Below are positions 54,970-62,991 of a stretch of DNA of 64,000 nt, piece by piece. How positions within the stretch are numbered: position 1 is the first letter of the stretch; each line of letters begins with the position of its first letter. A model generated the notes under the pieces. It made no database searches. It was given only the letters and a program-made list of their open reading frames with translations, and was not told the DNA's origin. The DNA lies in the NCBI RefSeq assembly GCF_000972385.1, contig NZ_JXTE01000038.1, positions 62,001 to 126,000 on the forward strand. Direction: 5' to 3'. A program made the position numbers and the translations under genes. This DNA is from Streptomyces sp. WM6386 (lineage in GTDB: Bacteria > Actinomycetota > Actinomycetes > Streptomycetales > Streptomycetaceae).

Positions 54970-57459
54970 TCAGCCGCCCAGCAACGTGGTGGCACTGAAG
55001 GCGAGTTGGAAGGGCCGTTGGAAGGCGATACGGGCCATGTCGGCCGCGTCCCGGCCCCACACCGCGAGATCGGGCGGCGGTGGGGTGGGGGTGGCGGGGG
55101 CCCGGCCCAGAAGGACGAACGCACCGCCCGCCACGTGGACGCCGTCCCAGGTGAGATCCGCCCAGGACTCCATCTGGGCGGGCTGGGCGCCGGTGTCGAA
55201 GCCGAACTGGGTGCCGCGCATCGGTTCGCGGAACACGAAGAAGAAGTCCTCGGTGCGGGCTCGTGCCGCGTCGAGGCCGGGGAACAGGTAGAGCACGGTG
55301 GACTCGTCCAGCGCGAGCGGGGTGGCCGGCACTCCGTCGAACGCGTCCGGCAGCTTGCCCGCCACGCCGCGTACGGCGAGCAGGGCGGTGCCCGGGAAGC
55401 GGTGCAGCAGTTCCCCGCGCACCAGCAGCACCAGGTTGCCCGCGCCGCCGGTGCGCAACTGGCTGCCCAGCGGGGCCTCGCGCGGCCACTGGGCGATCTC
55501 CTCGACATCCGCATCGTCGCTCGGCCAGAACCGGGCGAAGGGGGTGCCGCGCTGGTCGGTGGGGAACTCCCGCCACAGCAGCTCCCGGTTGAACTCGTGG
55601 TTCAGCCCGACCAGCAGCGCGGCGATGAACTCGGGGTTGGTCTCCAGCAGGGTCACCGAGTCCGGGGGCAGTGCGCTGATGCCGGGCAGCGCCCACTCCG
55701 GCCAGCGGGCCAGGAGCTCCTCGGCGATCGGCACGGTGAACTTCGGATGGGCCATGATCGGCCGCAGCGGGCGGGCGTCGTCCTGGTTGCGGTCCGCCCA
55801 GAAGTCGCCGGGGACGCGGTCGGTCATCCGCAGTATCTGGAGCCGTGTGGGGCTGATCCGCTCGCGCAGTTCGCCCGACAGTCCTTCGACGTCCATGTCC
55901 TCCATGTCCTGAAGGCCCCGCAGGAGGACCGGATCGGGCTGCTCGTCGGGGACCTCGCCGTCCACCCCGCGCTGGGCACGCCGGGCCAGCGCCCCGCCCG
56001 AGCGGATCAGCCGTGCGAACGAGGTGCTGGCCGCTCCCGTGGGCACCTTGTCGCTCGCGGCCAGCATCGCGGACAGGGTCTTCGCGTCTGCTCCGGCGAC
56101 GGCCAGCGGCACGCGTCCGCTCACCGGCGCCATGAGGGTGACGAGATCGGCCACCCCCAGCGCGTCGAGGTGCTTGTGCTGGGCCCGCTCGGCCGCGGCG
56201 GCGGCCAGCTCACCGGCGGCCAGCAGACGGTTGGCCTGCCGGATCTCGCCGACCTGTTCCCAGGCGCGGGCCATCAGGAACTCCTGCTCCAGCTGCACGT
56301 ACCGGGTGCCGAGCGCGGCGGCCACCCGTCGGCGGACCTCCAGGTTGAGCGTGCTCAGCCAGCTCTCCGGCTCGGCGGGCACGGTCTGTTCCCCGGTGTG
56401 GTGGCTGCCGTAGAGGGGCGGTCCCACGGCGACGATGTCCTGGTCGTCGACGGCTTCCTCGCGCTGGCGGGCGGGTGCGTCCACGCGTTCGCGCAGCAGG
56501 CCCCGGAACCGCTCCTGGACGGCGGGGTCGCTCCAGGTCTCGGGGGCCGCGGTGCCGGGCGCCCGCAGCGCACCGTCCATGGGCACGGTGGCAGGACCGG
56601 GGGATTCCTCGGCGGGCCAGGGCTTGCCGACATCGATGATCCGGCTGCCGAGTCCGGCCTCCGCGGCGGGCCGAAAGCGCAGTCGGCGGGCCAGCTCCTC
56701 GAAGGTGCCCGCCTGCCCGGTGCGAAAGGTCCACCAGTGGTAGACGGGCAGGTCGACGGTGTCCCGGCCGGGAATCGGCCAGGCGTCCGCCGTGGCCGCG
56801 CCCGCCGGTGTCACCTTCAGGCCCGCGTCCCGTCCCGCGGCGGTGGCGGGGACCACGGCGGCGATCCAGCCACGGTTCGGGAGCAGCCGACGCGGGCACA
56901 TCAGCCGTGCGACGACATCGGCCGAGTGGTTGCGCGCCCCCTGCTCGACAAGGCGCTTCGCGCCGGGGCCGTCCGTGACGGTGTCGGGGAGGCGTGCCTC
57001 CACATGCGCCCACGCCCAGCGCTCGGCCAGCGGGGGCAGCGCGGCGACCGGGGCGGTGAGCACCGGCAGCGGATGGGACTCGCGCGGTGGGGCCGCCTCG
57101 TCCTCGGCCAGCACGATCAGCACGACCCAGGGCTGCGGTGTGGGTCCGCTCCCGGTGGGTGCCGTTCCCGGGGACAGCAACCAGGGCAGGTCGGCGTGGG
57201 CCAGTTCGACGGTGGCCAGCACGTTCTCCGCGGCATCGGACGTACCGGGCGGCGGTTCCTCCCGCAGGACCATGCTGCGGTCGAAGCCGAACACATCTCC
57301 GGGGCCGACCAGCGACAGCGTCGGCCCCGACACCGGTGGCGGCTCCTCGCGGCGGCCCTCGATGTCACGGTTGAACCGGACCGACGTGGGCAGTGCCTGC
57401 CCCGTGGCCGAGGCACCGGCGCCGACCTGTGCCGAGGAGAAGAACCAGCGCGTGCTCAC
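54970..57459 (-). CDS. Large 829-aa protein of unknown function
   Basis: The start is GTG 57459, overlapping the DUF6603-like gene's stop by 4 nt (GTGA), so it is translationally coupled. The protein has no recognisable catalytic domain, signal peptide or membrane helix. Distinctive stretches include GLNHEFNRELLWREFPTDQR, WVVLIVLAEDEA and EDFFFVFREPMRGTQFGFD, which suggest a defined fold shared by a family rather than low complexity. It is followed after 31 nt by the 1977-aa gene. It is probably one part of a multi-protein assembly encoded by this operon. Confidence 0.75.
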   Translation of the reverse strand: MSTRWFFSSAQVGAGASATGQALPTSVRFNRDIEGRREEPPPVSGPTLSLVGPGDVFGFDRSMVLREEPPPGTSDAAENVLATVELAHADLPWLLSPGTAPTGSGPTPQPWVVLIVLAEDEAAPPRESHPLPVLTAPVAALPPLAERWAWAHVEARLPDTVTDGPGAKRLVEQGARNHSADVVARLMCPRRLLPNRGWIAAVVPATAAGRDAGLKVTPAGAATADAWPIPGRDTVDLPVYHWWTFRTGQAGTFEELARRLRFRPAAEAGLGSRIIDVGKPWPAEESPGPATVPMDGALRAPGTAAPETWSDPAVQERFRGLLRERVDAPARQREEAVDDQDIVAVGPPLYGSHHTGEQTVPAEPESWLSTLNLEVRRRVAAALGTRYVQLEQEFLMARAWEQVGEIRQANRLLAAGELAAAAAERAQHKHLDALGVADLVTLMAPVSGRVPLAVAGADAKTLSAMLAASDKVPTGAASTSFARLIRSGGALARRAQRGVDGEVPDEQPDPVLLRGLQDMEDMDVEGLSGELRERISPTRLQILRMTDRVPGDFWADRNQDDARPLRPIMAHPKFTVPIAEELLARWPEWALPGISALPPDSVTLLETNPEFIAALLVGLNHEFNRELLWREFPTDQRGTPFARFWPSDDADVEEIAQWPREAPLGSQLRTGGAGNLVLLVRGELLHRFPGTALLAVRGVAGKLPDAFDGVPATPLALDESTVLYLFPGLDAARARTEDFFFVFREPMRGTQFGFDTGAQPAQMESWADLTWDGVHVAGGAFVLLGRAPATPTPPPPDLAVWGRDAADMARIAFQRPFQLAFSATTLLGG

Positions 57460-60356
57460 GACCGTAGCTCCCAGGTCTCGACGAGCCGCAACGCGTCCTG
57501 CGGTTCGGCAAGTTGTCCGCGTACGGCGTCCCAGGCGTCCGTCGTGGCGTTGACCAGGGTGACGTCGTCCAGCAGCGGGCTGAGGGTCTCGGCGGCGGCC
57601 ACGCTCAGCGTGGGCGGGCGTATCCTGACGGCCGCCTCGGGGGTGCGCCACCTCTCCAGCCGCTCGGCGGCGCTGACCGCGAAGACGGCCTCGCGCCGGA
57701 AGAATCCCAACCACGTCGTGAACTGCCGCTCAGGCAGCGGTGGTTCGTACTTCGTCTCATAGGTGTCGTCGACCCGGTGGCCCTCGCCGACCCGGACGCC
57801 GTCGGTACGCGCCCGCAGCCCGCCCGCGTGGCTGACGAACGCGGGCTCGGTGAGCTGTTGGTCCTCGGTGAGGTCGAAGAACTCGCCGGGCACGAATCGT
57901 TCGGGCAGCGAGGTGAGTTGGTCGGCCGCCTGGGGCGTACCGAGGGTGACCTCTTTGACCGTCCAGGTCTGCGCCGGTACCGGCCGCCGTTCGAACCGGG
58001 AGATCGGCACGCCCAGCGGTACCACGCGCTGGGTCAGGCGCAGGGTGGCGTCGGGGTGCACCAGGCTCCCCTGGTTCAGCTTCTCGTTGGCCTCGGGGGT
58101 GAACACCAGCGCGGTACGTTCGGCGGCGGGCCGCTCCGCCGACCAGGCCGTCGTCTTCGCCAGTTCGGGGGTGAGCGCGTCGAGCGGACTGCGTCCGGGT
58201 TCCTGCCGGATCGCCTGCGCCGATCCCCAGCGGACGTCGAAGTCCAGCTCGACGTCCCAGAACAGCACCGAGATGCTGCCAGTGCCGAAGGCGTGCCAGG
58301 GGGCCGGGCCCTCCAGGGTGAAGTCCAGCCCGATGCCCGCCAGTCGGCGCCCGAACGCGCGCACTGCCACCCCGGCCCGTACATGGACCGAGAACGCGAA
58401 CACCGGGTCGAAGACGAACAGCGCGTCCAGACCGAGAAAGCCCTGCACCCCGCAGCCGGCGATCGACGCGTCCAGCTGTACCTGGCCGCCGAACATCACC
58501 GCGTTGGAGGTGATGGCGAAGTACGCCTCCATCCGCAGTCCGAAGCCGTTGCCCGGGGCCAGGTCGACCTGGAGCCGGCTCAGCGCCGGCACCCCGGCGG
58601 GGCGGGTGTAGCGGGGGTGGAAGCCGCCGGCGGACAGGACGAACTGCGGCTGCTCGCCGCCGCGCACGAGGAGATACATCTCCCCGCGCACCGCGAGCCC
58701 GACGATCCACGAGCCGGACAGCGACACCAGCAGTTCGACGAGGGGGACGGCCGGTTCGACACGGCCGAGCACACTCGCCTGGAGGCGGATGAGCGGCACC
58801 ACCGGGTCGGGCAGCCCGACCAGCAGCCGTCCCACCAGCACCGCACGGGCCGGGGCGGGCAGCTCCAGGATCAGCGCGCCGGACAGGGACACCATCCGGC
58901 CGCCCCACGTGATGCGGACCATCGGCCCGACCAGAACACGCCCGGCGGCCACCGGGAACGCCGAGCCCAGGGATCCGATGATCTCCGCGGCGCGCTCGAC
59001 CGCGCGGTCCGGGAACAGCACATGGTCGGCGTTGCCGTCGCCCACCAACTGCTGAAGTGCGGTGATGTCGACGCGCCGGTTGACGCCGACCAGCCCGCCG
59101 ACGGCGTCCAGCGCGAAGCCCAGACCCAGTTGGATGCCGGGGGGCGGGAACTGCGCGGCGAGCAGCACCATGAAGCTGGTCGGGGCGCCGTTTCCGTCCG
59201 GCGGCCGGAACAGGGCGACGGCCTGGAGCCGCAGCACGCCCAGGTCGATCGAGATCAGGCCCCCGTAGCCCTGGTCGGGGGTGCGCCGGACCAGGCCGCC
59301 GCCGGAGATGGGTGGCACCTTGAGCTCGGTTCCGATGCCGTCCGGGAACAGTTCGCGCAGCCGGTTCGGGTCCAGGCCCGGCCGGGTGCCCGGGGACAGG
59401 GCGATCGGCAGGTCGATCCCGGCCCGCTCCAGATGGACGCGGAGCGGCAGACCCGGCAGCCCGGCGCTGGCCGACAGGGACAGGGCCAGGCGTGGCTCGC
59501 CGCCGTCGGAGGTGAGCTCCAGGGCGGCGCCCCGAGTGGACACGAGCGGGGCGTTCAGCCGCATGGGGAGGGGGACGCGCAGGGCGCCGGTGCCGGCGAA
59601 ACGCAGACCCTCGGCCCGGTCGGCGCGCAGGATGACGGGCGGGGGCGGGCCGGACATGGGGCTGGCCCCACCGATGCCGAGCAGCCTGGCGAGGGCGGCC
59701 GGCAGAAGGGCGGCATTTAAGCCCTGCAACTCCAGCTCCACTGCGGCGGGCGTGCCGGGGCTCGCCGTAACGGTCAGTGCGATGCCGTCGACACTGACCC
59801 CCGGCCCGTCCGTCATTCCGGCGGCGAGCCGGCCGGTGCGCCGCAGCCGGATCGTCGCGGTGCCGCCGGGCGGAGCGGGCGGCAGGCCGGGGCCGAAGGC
59901 GGCGTCCCAGCCCTGCGGGGCGGCGATGTTCGCCTCCGCACTCCAGGGCGCCCGGCCGGCCGCAGGCGCGTTCAGGGTCGTCCCCGGGGTGACCACCACG
60001 TCGAACACGGGCCCGTCCGGGGTCACTCCGAGCACGGCACGCCCGGCGGCCGGTCCGGCCGGGTCGGTCAGTACGAGTGCCACGCCTAGCGGGGCGCCGG
60101 GGGCCCGCCGCCAGCCGTGCAGGCGTACGGGGGACGCGGAGTCCAGCTCGCCGAGCATCTCGCGTACGAGATCCACCAGCGAATTCCCGGCCGGCAGCCG
60201 GTCGTGCACGGCGAGCAGCCGGCCCGCGAGGACGGTGCCGGCGGCGGACGGATCCTCACCGAGTTCGGGCAGTGAACGGACCAGCCCGTCCACGGCGTCC
60301 CGGGTGAGCGCCCGCAGTTGGGCTGCTACCTGGTCAAGGAGCTCGTGGGAATCCAT
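57456..60356 (-). CDS. DUF6603-like 966-aa protein
   Basis: The sequence resembles the uncharacterised DUF6603 family in its middle (GLGFALDAVGGLVGVNRRVD) and is rich in beta-strands; the assignment is from memory. An N-terminal helical region (1-70) precedes it. ATG 60356 follows GAGGTGAG; the previous gene's stop is 6 nt upstream. Leu213 is coded by TTA (59718-59720), so translation of this gene, and by coupling of the genes after it, may require the bldA tRNA and be limited to later growth. No signal peptide is seen. Function unknown. Confidence 0.75.
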   Translation of the reverse strand: MDSHELLDQVAAQLRALTRDAVDGLVRSLPELGEDPSAAGTVLAGRLLAVHDRLPAGNSLVDLVREMLGELDSASPVRLHGWRRAPGAPLGVALVLTDPAGPAAGRAVLGVTPDGPVFDVVVTPGTTLNAPAAGRAPWSAEANIAAPQGWDAAFGPGLPPAPPGGTATIRLRRTGRLAAGMTDGPGVSVDGIALTVTASPGTPAAVELELQGLNAALLPAALARLLGIGGASPMSGPPPPVILRADRAEGLRFAGTGALRVPLPMRLNAPLVSTRGAALELTSDGGEPRLALSLSASAGLPGLPLRVHLERAGIDLPIALSPGTRPGLDPNRLRELFPDGIGTELKVPPISGGGLVRRTPDQGYGGLISIDLGVLRLQAVALFRPPDGNGAPTSFMVLLAAQFPPPGIQLGLGFALDAVGGLVGVNRRVDITALQQLVGDGNADHVLFPDRAVERAAEIIGSLGSAFPVAAGRVLVGPMVRITWGGRMVSLSGALILELPAPARAVLVGRLLVGLPDPVVPLIRLQASVLGRVEPAVPLVELLVSLSGSWIVGLAVRGEMYLLVRGGEQPQFVLSAGGFHPRYTRPAGVPALSRLQVDLAPGNGFGLRMEAYFAITSNAVMFGGQVQLDASIAGCGVQGFLGLDALFVFDPVFAFSVHVRAGVAVRAFGRRLAGIGLDFTLEGPAPWHAFGTGSISVLFWDVELDFDVRWGSAQAIRQEPGRSPLDALTPELAKTTAWSAERPAAERTALVFTPEANEKLNQGSLVHPDATLRLTQRVVPLGVPISRFERRPVPAQTWTVKEVTLGTPQAADQLTSLPERFVPGEFFDLTEDQQLTEPAFVSHAGGLRARTDGVRVGEGHRVDDTYETKYEPPLPERQFTTWLGFFRREAVFAVSAAERLERWRTPEAAVRIRPPTLSVAAAETLSPLLDDVTLVNATTDAWDAVRGQLAEPQDALRLVETWELRS

Positions 60357-60362
60357 GGCGGC

Positions 60363-61439
60363 TCACCTCTGACTCGTCTGGTTCGCTTCGCCGTTGTCGA
60401 TGACCAGCGCGTCGTTCATGGTGCCCAGGCCCAGCCAGCGGCCGTTCGGGCTGAACCGCAGGGTCAGCACCTCGTCGGTGGTGACGGCGTACAACTCCTT
60501 GCCGTCGATGTTGAACAGCCGTACGACGTTGTCGATCGAGGCGCTGGCCGCCAGCTTGCCGTTGGGACTGAACGCCACATGCGTGACGGCGCCGAACCCG
60601 GGGTCCGGGGCACCGGGGGTCAGCTTCGGCGCCCGGCCCCGCTCGACCCCGGTCTCCGCGTCCAGGATCCGGGCAAACCCGTCGGCACCGCCGACCACGG
60701 TCCACTTGCCCTTCGGGTCGTACGCCAGACAGCTGGGGGCCGTGACCTGCTCGTCGACGTCCTCCGGGGTCGGCCACACCTGTGCTCCGTCCTGCGCCTG
60801 GAACATCCGGGTGGTGTCGTCGGCGGCGCAGCACAGCACCAGCTTGCCGTCCGGGCTGAACGCGACCGCGAACACGGCGTTGCCGGGGGTCAGCCGGCTG
60901 ATCTGGGTGCCGGTGGCCAGGTCCATCACCCGCGCGGACCCGGCGAGATGGTGGTCGCCGCCGTGCCGTTCGTCCACGGCCAGCGCGACCCGGGTGCCGT
61001 CCCGACTCAGGTCGACACCGGCGATCAGGGGCCGTTCGACAGTGATCCGCCGGGTGATCGTCCCGGTGGCCTGATCGAGTACGGCGACCAGGGTGTCGGT
61101 GGCCGCGATCAACTGCCCGTTGGGACCGAACTGCACGGTGTTCACCGAGTTGCCCGGGTCGAGCGGCCCTTCCCAGACGGCGGAGCCGGTCGAGCTGTCC
61201 CGCAGGGAGATCTTCTCGAGGTCGGCCACAGCGAACTTGCTGCCGTCGGGGCTGAAGGCGATGCCGGTGACGGATCCGTCGACGGCCACGTCCAACGCGG
61301 CGCCGATACCGACCGCGCGCACCCGCAGCAACGCATCGCTGCCGCCGCCGGCGAAGCGGGTGCTGTCCGGGCTGAAGGCTAGCGCCTGGACCGATCCCTC
61401 GTGCTTGACCCGGAGCGCCACGGTACCCGGCTCGCTCAT
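60363..61439 (-). CDS. WD40-type beta-propeller protein
   Basis: This 358-aa protein is made of about eight WD40-like repeats, each with an FSPDG-like strand start (ALAFSPDSTRFAGG, AVAFSPDGKLVLCC, HVAFSPNGKLAASA, TLRFSPNGRWLGLG), and so forms a seven- or eight-blade propeller. Such proteins act as interaction platforms. It is the first gene of the leftward operon; ATG 61439 follows a strong GGGAGGTG site. It probably scaffolds the large proteins that follow. Confidence 0.85.
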   Translation of the reverse strand: MSEPGTVALRVKHEGSVQALAFSPDSTRFAGGGSDALLRVRAVGIGAALDVAVDGSVTGIAFSPDGSKFAVADLEKISLRDSSTGSAVWEGPLDPGNSVNTVQFGPNGQLIAATDTLVAVLDQATGTITRRITVERPLIAGVDLSRDGTRVALAVDERHGGDHHLAGSARVMDLATGTQISRLTPGNAVFAVAFSPDGKLVLCCAADDTTRMFQAQDGAQVWPTPEDVDEQVTAPSCLAYDPKGKWTVVGGADGFARILDAETGVERGRAPKLTPGAPDPGFGAVTHVAFSPNGKLAASASIDNVVRLFNIDGKELYAVTTDEVLTLRFSPNGRWLGLGTMNDALVIDNGEANQTSQR

Positions 61440-61757
61440 TGCGGCACCTCCCTGTGCCTGGCCGACAGATGGGCACACCCAGAAGTCACCGGCGATGGAG
61501 GCGTGGCGATGGCCGTAGCCCAGGCCGGGAGGAGTTCGCGTTGGCGAACATGGCTGTATGTCGAATGCGCTGCCACAGCACACATCAGGCTGCGTGAGTT
61601 TGCTACAACTCACCAGCGTAGCCGGAATATCAACGCGCGCCACATCGACGTGCTCCGGTGCGGCCAGGAGCACCTCGCGTGGCGAGCTCCCCTGTGCGGT
61701 GCCAGCATTGGTAGTGGTGCTCTGTACCGCTCCGCGCTCTCGCGAGGAGGGATGATC
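61440..61757. promoter_or_regulatory. Divergent promoter region between propeller operon and lipase gene
   Basis: This 318-nt gap separates two divergent transcripts. I see no gene here. It contains the inverted repeat at 61594-61613 and AT-rich patches near 61550 and 61625, compatible with back-to-back promoters, but I cannot assign -10/-35 boxes with confidence. Confidence 0.5.
61594..61613. promoter_or_regulatory. 20-bp dyad, probable operator
   Basis: GTGAGTTTGCTACAACTCAC consists of a perfect 7-bp inverted repeat (GTGAGTT/AACTCAC) around a 6-nt centre. This form is common for homodimeric repressor sites. It lies about 150 nt from each of the divergent genes' starts and could coordinate the operon and the lipase pair. 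No regulator gene is adjacent in the window. Confidence 0.5.
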
Positions 61758-62951
61758 ATGGCCAAGCGTCTGGTCGTGTGCTGCGACGGCACCTGGAACT
61801 TCGCCGACCAGCCGAGCAAGACGAACGTCGCCAAGGTCGCCCTGGCCCTGCGCCCGGGATCCGCCGGCGGGAAGGAACAACGCGTCTACTACCACAGCGG
61901 CGTTGGCACCCAGCGGCGGGAGCGGCTGCGTGGCGGCGCGCTCGGCGTGGGGCTCTCCCGGAACGTCGTCGCCGCCTACCAGTTCCTCGTCGAGACGTAC
62001 GAACCCGACGACGAGCTGTTCCTCTTCGGCTTCAGCCGGGGCGCGTTCACCGCTCGCAGCCTGGTCGGACTGCTCCGCAACTGCGGTGTGCTGCGGCGGG
62101 ACCACGCCGACCGGATCCCGGAGGCCTGGGCGCTGTACCGGGACCGGATCGAGCAACCCAACGGCGCGGCGGCCACGTTGTTCCGCCGCTCGTACGCGCG
62201 CGAGACGGAGATCCGCTTCATCGGGGTGTGGGACACGGTGGGCGCCCTCGGCATCCCGGTCCCGGACCTTGCCTGGCTGCGTCCGGCGGCGGACCGGTTC
62301 AACCGCCGTTGGGCCTTCCACAACACCGAGTTGAGCAGCTGGGTCAGGTCCGCCTTCCACGCTCTGTCCGTCGACGAGCAGCGCTCGGCGTTCCGGCCGG
62401 CCCTGTGGCATCAGCAGCCCGGAGCGGACCGGGAGGGGCAGGAGCTCAAGCAGGTCTGGTTCGCCGGGGTGCACTGTGATGTCGGGGGCAGCTACAAGGA
62501 GGCGGGCCTTTCCGACGTCGCCCTGTTGTGGATGGTCGATCAGGCCCGCAGGTACGGCCTTGAATTCGACACCGACGTGCTCGGTCAGACCGGGCCGAAA
62601 GTGATGAAGCCGCAGGAGAGCATCGACTTCCGGGTACGGCCCGACGGTGCGGGCATGCTGCATACGTCCCGTACGGGCATGTACAAACTGTCCAAGCCGC
62701 TGTACCGGCCCCTGGGGGCGGCGGTCAACGACAATGGCGAGCCCGACGGGAACGAGTTCCTCGCGGTCCCCGCCAAGGAGCGCTACGACCGGGACACGGG
62801 TTATCGGCCGCGGGAACTGGAGCGCTACCTCGCCGCTCAGGACCGGGTACGGCTGGAGCCGGTGCTGCTGCCCGATCTCGCCGCGGGCCTGCCGCCGATC
62901 CCGCCGGGGGCGCCGGCCGATACGTCCAAGGGATTCCACCGGGCCCCGTGA
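61758..62951 (+). CDS. DUF2235 (Tle1-like) lipase-fold protein
   Basis: This 397-aa protein opens with KRLVVCCDGTWNFADQ, the hallmark of DUF2235, and has the nucleophile elbow GFSRGAFTARS (Ser93), GVWDTVGALG and FAGVHCDVGGSY. DUF2235 includes the catalytic domain of T6SS phospholipase effectors Tle1, but many members are stand-alone and uncharacterised. ATG 61758 is preceded by GAGGAGG at 7 nt; an ATG at 61752 is too close to that site. It is divergent from the giant-protein operon and is followed by the PLD-like gene after 40 nt. It may be the enzymatic arm of that locus. No signal peptide is seen. Confidence 0.85.
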   Translation: MAKRLVVCCDGTWNFADQPSKTNVAKVALALRPGSAGGKEQRVYYHSGVGTQRRERLRGGALGVGLSRNVVAAYQFLVETYEPDDELFLFGFSRGAFTARSLVGLLRNCGVLRRDHADRIPEAWALYRDRIEQPNGAAATLFRRSYARETEIRFIGVWDTVGALGIPVPDLAWLRPAADRFNRRWAFHNTELSSWVRSAFHALSVDEQRSAFRPALWHQQPGADREGQELKQVWFAGVHCDVGGSYKEAGLSDVALLWMVDQARRYGLEFDTDVLGQTGPKVMKPQESIDFRVRPDGAGMLHTSRTGMYKLSKPLYRPLGAAVNDNGEPDGNEFLAVPAKERYDRDTGYRPRELERYLAAQDRVRLEPVLLPDLAAGLPPIPPGAPADTSKGFHRAP

Positions 62952-62991
62952 CCTCATGGTCCGGGCCGTCCGAGCGTGAAGGAGCCGCGCG

